A stretch of DNA of 64,000 bases from Medicago truncatula (GCF_003473485.1 NC_053045.1:51874494-51938493); one strand, 5' to 3'; counted from the first letter of the stretch, positions 47,414 to 58,630 are shown. Translations and numbers: made by a program. Notes: generated by a model from the letters alone, not told the origin.

Positions 47414-49112
47414 CTAGGGGTAACGATTACATAGGTTGTAACCGGAGATAAGTGAGCTAATAGCAAAGGCGATGAAAGCAAGAAAGGCCAATGCAATAGA
47501 AGCACTAGCCATTTCTGTGAATTCATCTTTTCCCCAATTTGATTGCCAATCATCAACCCTAGTGGCTGCTGATGATGCTGATGATATCAAAAGATATGCC
47601 AAAACCTGTCTACAAAAATAAAATGTCATGTTAAAAAAAATACACGGAAAGATCTTTTTGGATAGACTTATTTGAGTTTATTTACTAAAATAGACACCTG
47701 TGAGAACTTACGAAATAATTTAATGATTTATGATATGTATACAAGCCGTTTTCAACCTTATTGAATCTAAAAATTGATTTATAATAGCGTTTCCATAAGA
47801 TTTTCCGCATAACATATGAACAGAAAAAATTTGATTTATTTTATACGAGTGATGATACATGTACCACCCTATTTGGCAATACACCCTTTATACCCATACA
47901 AAATTCTGACACGTGGCATATTGGATCCCGCACAAATAGAAGATAAAGTGTGGTTGTGAGATGAACTTACCAAAATATCCCTAATACATGGGGTGTACAA
48001 TGAGGTGCAGGAATAAAAGGGTGTTCATGTATCATTTTTCATTTTATACTATGTTATAAAAATAACTTATGCATAAACACATAATTAAGTTGCTTATTTA
48101 ACAAGCCTAAGTACATTAATGTAGAAGAATCAGTTAGTTAAGAAAGTGAATACTGAATTGGATTATATTATCAATAAACAAAAAACTGACTTGCCTGATC
48201 CATAAGGAAATCAAAATGAAAACGCAGGTGGTGATTGACTATGTGTTTTCCTGTTATAAGTTGATAGCCAAGTTCACATGCTTGAAACCCCGCATATACA
48301 AAACCGATTACTGTCATAGACAAACAATACCTACAACCCCATAATAAAAACGCCATTAATTAATTTTACTACACCAAATTAATCACAATAAAGTCAATTT
48401 AACACATAGTCAACAGCAATATTTCAGTGAAAAAAAATGCAAATTTAGTAACTAATTTCTTTGTTTCAAATTGCGATTGAATGATTATTATCAAATAATG
48501 CAGCATTCAATATATAACAGAATATGGAAAATTAATATATGAAATTCAATATAGGAAGAAAAAGAAAAAAAACCTGTATTCTTTGTAACGATCAAAGGAG
48601 TCGCCACTCCAACCTTGAGTCTTATCGGCGGCCATAACCGAAAACGAAATCAGACATAGCACCACTTCGCTTATTCGGAATCCTAACGCAACCTTCCCTG
48701 TCATCACATCACTTTTCGACCATGCCGGCACCGCCGGCGTCGTTGTCCTCTGTCTACTCCTACCGCCGCCATCTTCACGGCCTCCTCTTGTGACGTTGGG
48801 ACCTAGATTCGTTGTGGTAGGAGGAGGATCATTCCTCATGGCTCTGTTAACCACCACCGCCGGTTGCTCATTTACCGGATGGTTCCGGTGCTCGGAGTCT
48901 GGTACGGAAGCGGAGACTTGAGAGTGCTGTATTGAAGGCTCGATGATTACGATAGCTCTGGAGTTGTCTCGGTGGGAATTTTCCGGCGAGTTTTCGGTGG
49001 AGTGGAAAGGATCGCCGCCGTCGGATAGTGGAGAGGATTTAAATCGGAGAGGAGAGTGAGGGGAGTCGAAGTGAGACGAGGAATCAGAGTTCCTCGTCGA
49101 AGCGTTCTTCAT
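47414..49112 (-). CDS. CASP-like protein 4A (four-TM membrane protein)
   Basis: CASP-like proteins are small plasma-membrane MARVEL-related proteins; CASPs proper scaffold Casparian strips, while the CASPL4A function is not well known. Three exons, 48574-49112, 48195-48330 and 47414-47605, join in frame to 288 residues. Residues 1-135 are Ser/Pro/His-rich, cytosolic and disordered. Then come four membrane segments: [20 protein letters not shown] (about 142-161), [19 protein letters not shown] (about 187-205), [18 protein letters not shown] (about 223-240) and [20 protein letters not shown] (about 259-278). The motif [12 protein letters not shown] after the third segment is typical of the 4A group. 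Intron 1 is GT-AG. Intron 2 only gives the conserved FDFLMDQ|VLAYLL junction if its donor is CAG|GCAAGT, a GC-AG intron. That intron also holds a MITE. Confidence 0.9.
47852..48035. mobile_element. MITE in CASPL4A intron 2
   Basis: Ends ATGATACATGTACCACCCT and the inverse of ATGATACATGAACACCCTTT, about 184 bp apart. This ATGATACATGTACACCC terminus recurs in legume non-coding DNA as far as I recall. No coding capacity; wholly intronic. Confidence 0.6.
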
Positions 49113-51831
49113 GGTGGCTTATTGAGAGAAGCGCGTTTGTGGAAGAAGTGGTTATGATTTGGATTTGGCGAATTTTAAAGGAAATGAAAAAAGAGGAATA
49201 AAGAAGAATGGTGGAAAAGTGAAAACGAAACTGAACTAGAATAGAAGAGTACAGAGTATAGGGTCTTTTGTCTTCGTGGTTTTCAGTGTAGGACCATGAT
49301 GACATGTGGGTCGGTTTTTGATTCTTCTGTTTTAAGATTCTCATTCTTGTGATTTCTGAGAAGGATTGACCAATTAGATGTTGCCACGTATAACAACAGA
49401 CAGATTTTGTGTGATGACTTTTTGATCCTTGGAGTGCAATGAGAAAAAGTTTGACTCTGCTTGACACTGGAAAAATAGAATTAAATTAGTTTCTTTTTGT
49501 TAAAGATGTTTCATTATAATTAGTGTACTTTTTAAAAAAAAAATAGTCTTAATAGTTTTTAAATAGTCTCAATAATAATGGATAGATATCTCTTTAGGTT
49601 TAATTAGAGGTTATGAGTTTAAATTTAGTTTTGAAAATGCACATAAATAATATTCGATTAAAAAAAACTCAATAAAAAAACTTCATATCTAATATGTAAC
49701 GCATTGATAGATACTTAAAAAGACATATTGATATATAATTGAGCATATGGTTATTATATTGATTTGTGCTATTTCGTGGGAAGAATGTGCAAAAATTGAT
49801 GAATTAAGTGGATATGTGATTTGTTGGAATATATGTTTGTCTTTTGTAAATTACTAATATTTGTAGAAGAACATTCATTGAAAGATATTCGTCATTCATA
49901 ATTTGAAAGATTAATCTCTATCAAGTAGATATTTCCACATATAACAAGAGAAATATTTTGTCCTAACTTGTTTGATTTAGCAATTGAATAAAGTAAAAAA
50001 AAAATTATTATCTTTTTTGTCACATAACTTGTAAGTAGGTTTACAACAAGTTGTTTGCATTATATCTATCACTCACAGAATCCATAAGTAGCACTCAAAT
50101 GAGATCGGGCAGTTTATTTTGTTTAAGAATAATCTCACTCAGCTCCTTCACACAACTCTAGACATATATATTGGCATTCCTTGAGAGTACCTTCCTTCCC
50201 ATTTCTCTTTTACTTTTTTTTTAGCAACAAAGTATAAAAACAACCATATGGCAATTAAATAGCAGTAGCAGTATTTATCCTAAAAATATAAAGGAACTGC
50301 AAGAAAATTTGTTTTATATAAGGTAACTAAATTTTGTCAGGTAGATAAATAAACCACAAAAAGTTGAAAATCAAACTAGCCTTTCTTTTTCCATATTCCC
50401 CCAATTTTAAGTCCTTGAAAATGATCTTTAACAATACTTAATAATAATAATAGGGAATGAATAATGACAGCTTTATATGTGGTTTGTCCTCTGGCTCACT
50501 GCAACGATTTGTTAGTTGAATCATTGACAAGAGAACTAAATGGTTGAGCTCAAGTATTTTAATAAACTTCAGTTGAAGTCTATCGAGAGTATATGAGCTT
50601 GAAACAATCAATGATTATATTTTAATTATCTTTCGATCAAACTCTAAATTATGAGATACTTTTCTTTGAGAGTCTGAAGATAAAAAAAGAATTAAAAATG
50701 GGAAATAATTTTGGGAATATATACCAAGTGGGTCCAAAAACTTTTACAATGGAGAAAAGTAATCAGATTTCTTTCATGTGTAGGCAAACTTTAGTGTAAT
50801 AAAGGCTAAAATTCCATCAGACTTCAACCAAAACGTCAATTTCAAAGGTTCCCCCTACGCGTTACAATGACATTCAATAACACAAATCAACTATGGGAAG
50901 TAACCTTCAAAAGGATGAAGCTCTCTCTTCCTACCTAAGACACCCTTTTATGTCTCTCCACTACCAAAAGCAGAGATAAGTTTATATAGGAATCAACCTC
51001 CAATATAATATAAATATTCTTTTTTTGTTGGCATTATCAATATATATTCTTTATTCGTTACTCTTGGAGCATAAGAAGCATATAACTTTTACTATTACTT
51101 ATTGTCTTTGCAGAGGAAAGAATGTAACACAACACAGCTTCAACAGTCACTGAAGTGGGTATAAAAAAGAATCAAGATGATAGAAAAAAGTATGGACAAA
51201 AAGAACAGAAGAAGAATTTTGAATTCATGATAAGATTGAAAAGCTAGGAGAAATATAATTGCAAGCACTTGCATGTTGGCAAAAGTAAGACTATCGAACA
51301 AAATGTAACAAATGTTTATTTGGCGGTGTCACAATCATTGATGTTGCATCCCATGGCATAGAAATAAATTAGACTATACTTGGAAACTATGGCTCACTAT
51401 GGTAGTTTCAGTAGGTCAAATAAGACAACAAAATTTCTCCGAGGAGCAGCATAATAATGGAGGACACTCATGGTTACTCATGCACATGTTGAAACCTTGA
51501 TTAAGTTAAGCATTGGTGAGTTCATTGTCTACAAAATCATAATAGCTGGAAGAAGCGAACTTTTCAAGGTTCCAAGGGAATAAATCGTTAGATGGACGAA
51601 ACTTGAAAGGGTGTTCGTATGAGTATCATAAATCAGAGGAGAGGCTAGCTAGTGTAATTCATTCAAAAATATTGTGAGTTAACATGAATTGATCACTAAT
51701 AAAATCATCATCCCTGAGAAGAAGAAAAAAAACTAATAAAATCATCATATAAGGTATTTTCTAAAGTTTAACAGAAAAACAGATTAAATACAAAAGCATT
51801 TTTCAATGGTGCTGAAATGCCTTATCTCGAT
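49113..51831. other. CASPL4A promoter side and intergenic DNA
   Basis: The part next to 49113 is GA-rich on the minus strand and should hold the CASPL4A 5' UTR and promoter. The rest is AT-rich. No gene, SINE or clear inverted repeat was found in 49.5-51.8 kb. Confidence 0.45.
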
Positions 51832-53530
51832 CTAACCTCTAGAGAGTTTGTTAGAATCCAAAAATGCCTTGACAACTTCAGAAGACATAAGATGTGAGAT
51901 TCCTTGTGCTTCGAGAGCTGCCTCGTAGACTTCATTTTTTTCTAGTATCACCATCTACATTTCTCCCGGGAAAATGCAAAACAAAATGATTTCTTTCGGT
52001 ATCTTGTATTTCAGCTGGAAGGCGAATAAATCTATCCTGAACAGGAGTGTCATTCTCACTGGAGACGACTCCACCAACAAAATGATTCCTACCCAAATCC
52101 TTTTCTTCTGCCGATGCATCATTATCTGCTTCTAGAATCCCCTCATTATGTACATCCAGATTATCAACTTCCTCTTCACTTCAATATTCTCACTAGATGT
52201 CGTTTTATTACTATCTTTGAGCATCGGTGGAATAATAAATTCATCCTCTTCCGCACCTTCCACTTCAGCATTTATGTTCATTGTTGTAATTTGCAATCCT
52301 GGAATTTTGTCCTTAAGAAAATATAATACACTTTTAATGCCTTGTTTAGTTGCTTCCTCAATAGAACTTTTCACCTCGTCATTTTTTTCAACCTTCTCTT
52401 CATGCTCCTGAATCTCAACTGAAGATTCATTCTCCACCTTAGATGGAGGGCTGCTCATTGAATTTCTTTTGGCTCGTAGCAAATGTACTACCTGTCATAT
52501 TTGATGTCATGAGCATAGCACAAATAATAGTACTGATAGTAAAAATAATTCACAGAAGCAGCAAGTCAAAATGAACAAGCATCGTTTAGTGGGAAAATTA
52601 TATTATTACCTGCATTTGATATGTATAATCAGCATTTTTTACCACATAAATTTCAAATACTGGAGTACCAGGTAATACTTTGAGCAACTGTCTGTAACAA
52701 ACAGAAATTAGCTGTAGTCCTCTATTAGATTACCAGAGGACAAAGTAGAAAGATATACCTTGGGGTGTAACTCTTGGCAACAAATCTATCAATGCCAGGA
52801 CTTATATGAATAATTCTACTGAAGGGGTCATCTGAATCTTTTGAGTAGCCAACCCAGGATCAAAATGGCTAACATCAACAAGTGTCCTTCAAAAACAAAG
52901 TTGGTGCTACTAGTACCATAATCAATATTTAAGCGCTAGTAGTAATACTGAATTTAGATTGATGGTTTACAGAACATTAATCTGCTGCACCTAATTTTTA
53001 TAATAATGATTCTCATTAGGTCAAGTACAAGAGCACTACTACATGGCCATGCCCACGCCAACTAATTACATCTATTAAGATTAAGATGAGTGCACTGCCA
53101 ACTTACTCTCTAACAAACATTGTTTATCACTTTTTATTTCATTGGTTGACATAAATCATGATGTGGAGTCTCCCATACATTTAGTAGAGTGTGTTTGGAT
53201 GAGGTAATTGGGAAATTTTGAGGAAACAGATGAGTGTGTTTTTGTTTGTCTTAGCATACTTGTAAGACCAATAAGCCTAGAACATTTTAGCTATGTTTGG
53301 ACATGCAGCTTAATTAAACGCTTACATCATAAACACTTATCATATATTAGTAGTAAAAATGGGTCAACTTTGTTTGACTCATTTTTGCTAATTAGTTCCT
53401 GACGGAGCAAGTAAATTATCCTGTTTTCATATAAGCTATACATCATTTTCAAAAGTTTTTATAAGTTATCACAGACAATTTATAGAAATAGCTGATAAAA
53501 ATGTCATAAGCTCTCACAAATAGTTATCTC

Positions 53531-53878
53531 TAGGGGTGGGCGAAAAAACCAAAAAACCGAACCAAACCAAAAAAAATTGAATCATTACTAACAATTCTGA
53601 AACTGAAACAGTTCGATTCGGTTCAAAACAGTTCGGTTCAATTTGAAACAGTTCGGTAACTAAACTAAAATTTGATTTCGTTTGGTTTTTTTATATTTTT
53701 TTCAACGGTACCAATAACAACAATTCGGTTCGGTTCGAAACAGTTCGTTTCGGTTTGGAACAGTTCTGTTCAGTTCGAAATGCAAACAGTTCGATTAAGT
53801 TCAGTTATTTTAAATTTAACAAGTAGTTTAATTCGGTTCGGTTCAGTTTTCATAGTGAACCGAATATGTCCATCCCTA
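53531..53878. mobile_element. hAT element with 8-bp target duplication
   Basis: Begins TAGGGGTGGGC and ends with the inverse of TAGGGATGGAC. It is flanked by a perfect GTTATCTC on both sides (53523-53530 and 53879-53886). Both the length of the duplication and the termini are diagnostic of the hAT superfamily. The interior is made of diverged CAGTTCGGTTCGGTT-type repeats and has no transposase. It lies in the region between two exons of the EXECUTER2-like pseudogene. Confidence 0.88.
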
Positions 53879-54251
53879 GTTATCTCGACAACTCAAATAA
53901 ATCAATTCAAACGGAAACAAAATGTATCTTTCAACAGAAGCAATTTAGTTATTTTTGGATAAAAGAAAAAACTTTTGAGGCCACTTCCTGTTGACAATTG
54001 ATTTTTGACTTTCAATACTTCCTAAAAACACAAGTAAAATACTAAAATACCCTTAGTGGTAATTAACTGCCGTTTGGTTTTTTGGTCATTTACTTGTGTT
54101 TCTAAGACACATTGAATGTCAGAAGAGCAATTGTCCTTCCCGTTTGTCTACATGATAATACGGAAGCATCATAGTAGCGTTCGTCATCTATGATTTTATA
54201 CAACAATGCAAAGGAAAGAAACTAAGATATTACTATTATAATTAGGGTCTT

Positions 54252-54363
54252 GTTAACAAGTGTCCCGGACACTCTTTAAGGATCCTAAATTTAACGATTA
54301 TTCCTTCAAAAAATCAACGATTACCATTTAAGGTGCTTAAAGAGTGTCGGGGCACTAGCTAAC
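54252..54363. mobile_element. Hairpin-ended MITE (family copy 2)
   Basis: 112 bp. The left end GTTAACAAGTGTCCCGGACA(CTCTTTAAG) is matched by an inverted right end. Within each end AGTGTCC pairs with GGACACT or a near copy. Same architecture as 42648-42819. Confidence 0.75.
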
Positions 54364-55057
54364 ATTCCCTTATTATTATATACGAAGTTAATATGAATGT
54401 GATGCGACCTTCAAGTCCGACAAATTTGAGCAACGGCATCATCAAAGATAGCTTCTCATCAACGGCCTTTTTCAACCTTGCAGCTTCTTGGTATTCTTCT
54501 TTATCAATTGCGAGTTGGAGATGAAGCTGACACACATAATGAAATTGGATTATAGAGTGTGTGTGCATGTGTGTGTATTAGTCACAATCAGGTTGAGCCA
54601 CTGTGATTATGAGAATTCACGGTCATGTATGACATGCATTAAAATATGGAGGGTGGGACCAACCTGAAAAGAAAGACGCGGGGTCTCTGCATTTTGAACA
54701 TGGGAGAAGTGCAACGGCAACTAAGGGTGGTGTTGTTTCTTTTTGTACTTCGAATGAAAGTAAATGCTAGTACTTTGTAACTTTGTTTGTTTGGGTTTGT
54801 GGTTGAGTGGGCCTCAAAACATCTGAGTTTGGGAGCAGTGAAAGAGACGCCATGTGCCACCGTCATCATCTAGTTGCTAATATTACGAATATGGTACGAT
54901 CTGGAATGAAAGAAAACTTCAGTTGTACTTACATCTGAGTGAGTAATGATGGAGAGGAAATAAATAAGTAAGAAGAGATGACGAAAGAAACTGTAGAGCG
55001 TTGCTTCTCCTTCGAATTAATTTTTGTCCTTTTAATTTTAAAATGCGCTTAATTACA

Positions 55058-55262
55058 TAACAATTCCCATAATTAATTTTTGTTTCATTTTGATCCCTTA
55101 ACTCACCTTTGTCCCTCAAATAAATCATTTCCCTCAAAAAAAGTTAAAAGAAAGGATTTATTTGGATGACAGGGTGAGTTAAAGAACCAAAATAAAACAA
55201 AAATTAATCATGAGATCAATATGAAACCTCATATTAGTTAAGGGACTGATTATATAATTTAT
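55058..55262. repeat. Inverted repeat, MITE-like
   Basis: The left arm (about 55070-55131) has TTTTGATCCCTTAACTCACC. The right arm (about 55146-55212) is its imperfect inverse, and an outer pair around TTAATTTTTGTTTCATTTTG continues the match. The spacer is only about 15 bp, so the whole folds as one hairpin. It lies just upstream of the EXECUTER2-like pseudogene. Confidence 0.55.
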
Positions 55263-55395
55263 TCTTTTAAAATTAGGAAAATGTTAAGGAGGACACTCTT
55301 GAAAGACTAGTGATAAGTATTTATATAAAAGCATTGAAAATCAAAATATTTGACTGTTTTAAAAAATAATTAAAAAATAATTGTTTATTTTATAA

Positions 55396-56139
55396 GACTG
55401 GTGCTAGTCACACCCCAAAAAAAACAAGTTACACCCCAGAATGACTAATATACCCCTAAGTTGAACATAAGTAAACTAAATTTACATTAACCTAAATTGA
55501 ACATAAGTAAACTTAATTTACATTGAACATAAGTAAACTAAATTTACATTAACCTAAATTGAATAAGTAAACTGAATTTACATTAACCTAGATTGAATAA
55601 GTAAACTTAATTTGCATTAACCTAGATTGAGTAAACTGAGTTTACACTAACCTCTTATATACATGTAAACCTGAATTTACACTAACCTAGATTGAACGTA
55701 AAGTAAACTAAATTTACATTAACCTAGATTGAACATAATAAGTAAACTTAATTTACATTGACATAAGTAAACTTAATTTACATTGACATAAGTAAACTAA
55801 ATTTACATTAACCTAAATTGAACACAAGTAAACTTAATTTACACTAACCTAAATTGAACATATTTCATACCAAAACAAACAATAAACAAATAGAAACTCA
55901 TTGAAAATGAAATTCATGAAATTCACTAACCTTTATGAATATAGTACAGATCAATAACAAAGATGTTGATTCAGATATTGGTTGCGTGATTTGTGGATGA
56001 AAGGGGGTAAGGGTTCAGAATGATCATAAAAGATGGGTTTTTAAAATTTTACATGAAAAGGGCAATTTTGGTATTATTGTAAAATTTTAAATAAATTTGG
56101 GGGTAACTAGTTTTTTTTGGAGTGTGACTAGCACCAGTC
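55396..56139. mobile_element. Mutator-type non-autonomous element with internal minisatellite
   Basis: Termini GACTGGTGCTAGTCACAC and its perfect inverse, extended by CCCCAAAAAAAAC-like sequence to about 37 bp. A perfect 9-bp duplication ATTTTATAA flanks it (55387-55395 and 56140-56148), as expected for the Mutator superfamily. The interior (about 55465-55855) is a 12-copy minisatellite; no transposase frame is present. The length is 744 bp. Confidence 0.88.
55465..55855. repeat. Palindromic minisatellite inside the Mutator-type element
   Basis: Twelve copies of a core GTAAACTNAATTTAC (nearly palindromic, GTAAA...TTTAC), spaced about 25-38 bp. Most are followed by ATTAACCTAAATTGAACATA or a shortened form. 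Copies differ by a few substitutions and by spacer loss. Confidence 0.85.
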
Positions 56140-56257
56140 ATTTTATAATGCTTAAAGAGTGTCCGAGAAACACTTACTTATTAACATGACACTTAAAATT
56201 ATTATAAATTCTTTTTATCAATTTTTTAAATTCTTTAAAGTTTTCACGAAGAGTTTT

Positions 56258-57727
56258 CATTTTCTTAGCTTTAAATACACCTAACTATTTTACTATTAAA
56301 TAGGTCAAACGAGAAATGTTAGCAACACTCAGTTTTTAACATTCTCTCTAGCATTCACTCTTTTATTGAATAGAATCAATGTATGTTCCACCATTTTATG
56401 TGGATCTATTTTCAATATGCAGAATCAAAGTGATTTAAACCAATAAGAGAGTAAGTAAGAGAGAGTGTTCAAAAGAGAGTATTGTTAGCACTACCCTAGG
56501 TCAATATATGTCAAGATTCTTTAAATTAGATTTTTGTAACAAAATTGTATTTTTAAGTTTTTTATTAACAAAATTGGTTTGTCCTTTAATTAAATCATAA
56601 AATATTTGCACGATTACATTCTTTTCATCAAACTCGATTAAAAGATGATTATGTGGTCGTTTAAAAACTAAGTTGGTACGTCCAAATTTATTTCTTTTAA
56701 AACTTAGGGTTAGAAGGTGTATTATTCAACCTTTCTCTGAAACGATTTCATTTTCTTAGCTTTAAATACACCTAACTATTTTACTATTAAATAGGTCAAA
56801 CGAGAAATGTTAGCATCACTCAATTTTTAACATTCTCTCTAGCATTCACTCTTTTATTGAATAGAATCAATGTATGTCCCACCATTTTATGTGGGATCTA
56901 TTTTCAATATGTAGAATCAAAGTGATTTAAACCAATAAGAGAGTAAGTAAGAGAGAGTGTTCAAAAGAGAGTATTGTTAGCACTACCCTAGGTCAATATA
57001 TGTCAAGATTCTTTAAATTAGATTTTTGTAACAAAATTGTATTTTTAAGTTTTTTATTAACAAAATTGGTTTGTCCTTTAATTAAATCATAAAATATTTG
57101 CACAATTACATTCTTTTCATCAAACTCGATTAAAAGATGATTATGTGGTCGTTTAAAAACTAAGTTGGTACGTCCAAATTTATTTCTTTTAAAACTTAGG
57201 GTTAGAAGGTGTATTATTCAACCTTTCTCTGAAACGATTTTATTTTCTTAGCTTTAAATACACCTAACTATTTTACTATTAAATAGGTCAAACGAGAAAT
57301 GTTAGCATCACTCAATTTTTAACATTCTCTCTAGCATTCACTCTTTTATTGAATAGAATCAATGTATGTCCCACCATTTTATGTGGATCTATTTTCAATA
57401 TGCAGAATCAAAGTGATTTAAACCAATAAGAGAGTAAGTAAGAGAGAGTGTTCAAAAGAGAGTATTGTTAGCACTACCCTAGGTCAATATATGTCAAGAT
57501 TCTTTAAATTAGATTTTTGTAACAAAATTGTATTTTTAAGTTTTTTATTAACAAAATTGGTTTGTCCTTTAATTAAATCATAAAATATTTGCACAATTAC
57601 ATTCTTTTCATCAAACTCGATTAAAAGATGATTATGTGGTCGTTTAAAAACTAAGTTGGTACGTCCAAATTTATTTCTTTTAAAACTTAGGGTTAGAAGG
57701 TGTATTATTCAACCTTTCTCTGAAACG
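56258..57727. repeat. Three tandem copies of a 491-bp unit, each with a MITE
   Basis: TTTTCTTAGCTTTAAATACA recurs at 56260, 56751 and 57243, giving periods of 491 and 492 bp. Copies 2 and 3 are nearly identical and copy 1 differs at a handful of bases (for example GTTAGCAACACTCAG against GTTAGCATCACTCAA). Within each unit a segment of about 172 bp (first copy 56318-56489) has imperfect inverted ends of about 55 bp (GTTAGCAACACTC and GCTAACAATACTC), so it is a MITE multiplied with the unit. Short frames here are not genes. Confidence 0.9.
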
Positions 57728-58145
57728 AAATTGATCGATTATTTAATTTATAATGTTTTTTTAGGGGAAAAAAATCTTATTGATAAAATCATGTCCGAAT
57801 TTGGAAATATAAAGAAAATTTGTGTAAGCTATAATGTTTGACGTTATAAGAAATTTTAAGAATACATTTAGAAATAAAAAGGAAATGTGTGTATGCAATC
57901 ATGTTCAATGTTATAAGAAATTTGAAGAATACATATTAGAGATATACTCTCACCTGCAAGCTCATTTAGAAAGAAAAATAAAAAACTACACTCAATTTGA
58001 TTTGCATGTATAAGAAGAAAAATCATTGTTTTATTACATATGTAAGCGAAAATGCGTACAATAACATGTACAGGATTGCAAAATCAACACCTGTTGCATA
58101 AGCGAAAATGCATGAAATTAGTAAAAAAAAAATAATAATAAGAAC

Positions 58146-58530
58146 TTCTACGGTACACTTGTAAATTATGGTGTACCGGTACTCTTACTTCCTAAATCTA
58201 TAAATTAACGATCAATTTTATGAAATAAATAGTCATTTGTCGGCATTTATATTTTAGAAAACATCATTTCATAAGAAAAACACATTATTCATTGTTTATA
58301 AGAGTCATAATAAAATTTTAACATATTATCGTATAAAATAATCAAAGTTCTCTATTATATGCGGAAAAAATTCAATTTTATTTCGTTGACGTTTTTGCTA
58401 ATAAGATTTAATCATTATAATCATAAATGATAAAAAAATAATATTTTTCTTCAAAAAAACAACTCATTTAACTGTAAATTTTAAAGTTTGATGTATCGGT
58501 ACACTCAGATATGTTGGGTGTACGGTAGAA
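58146..58530. mobile_element. MITE with hairpin-forming ends (second family)
   Basis: Ends TTCTACGGTACAC and the inverse of TTCTACCGTACAC, 385 bp apart. At each end a second inverted motif (GTGTACCGGT on the left, CGGTACACTC on the right) pairs with the first, so each terminus can also form its own hairpin. AT-rich, non-coding interior. Confidence 0.65.
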
Positions 58531-58546
58531 TTTGCCAAAAATATAG

Positions 58547-58630
58547 ATCCAGACACTATTTTAAAAAACAAAAAATTGCAGTTACGTTTATTGTAACTCG
58601 TCATATTTGCACATAAAATAGTGTCTGGAT
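58547..58630. repeat. 84-bp palindrome with perfect 17-bp arms
   Basis: ATCCAGACACTATTTTA at 58547-58563 is repeated inverted without mismatch at 58614-58630. The loop contains a smaller AGTTAC/GTAACT hairpin. It may be a tiny MITE, immediately next to the one ending at 58530. Confidence 0.75.

Larger units (their letters stand above)
51832..54869 (-). pseudogene. EXECUTER2-like plastid protein gene, broken
   Basis: EXECUTER proteins are thylakoid-associated factors in singlet-oxygen signalling. Recognisable pieces: a transit-peptide-like first exon (54664-54869); an exon with LAIDKEEYQEAARLKKAVDE, the UVR motif (54409-54526); [20 protein letters not shown] (52759 to about 52856); LLKVLPGTPVFEIYVV (52610-52691); and a long last exon from 52491 with GIKSVLYFLKDKIPGLQIT. 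Damage: exons 1 and 2 do not join in phase. The segment expected before WVGYSK is missing and replaced by repeat-filled DNA. A frameshift lies near 52176-52184, after which another frame continues (EEVDNLDVHNEGILEADND to RFIRLPAEIQDTE). A second shift in an A-run near 51940 precedes EVYEAALEAQGISHLMSSEV, and a TAG at 51832-51834 truncates the C-terminus. The identification rests on remembered family sequence. Confidence 0.75.
55288..56195. mobile_element. Hairpin-ended MITE (family copy 3), split by a Mutator-type element
   Basis: The left half (55288-55395) starts GTTAAGGAGGACACTCTTG. The right half (56149-56195) ends with the inverse of GTTAATAAGTAAGTGTTTC followed by CGGACACTCTTTAAG. Together they form one element of about 155 bp into which the element at 55396-56139 has jumped. 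Confidence 0.65.

Noticed and set aside
53672-53962. 96-residue open frame
   Set aside because: It lies mostly inside the hAT element and translates its short tandem repeats.
55465-55855. CRISPR-like array
   Set aside because: Regular repeats, but in a plant nuclear context, with spacers that are also repeats and inside a transposon with its own ends.
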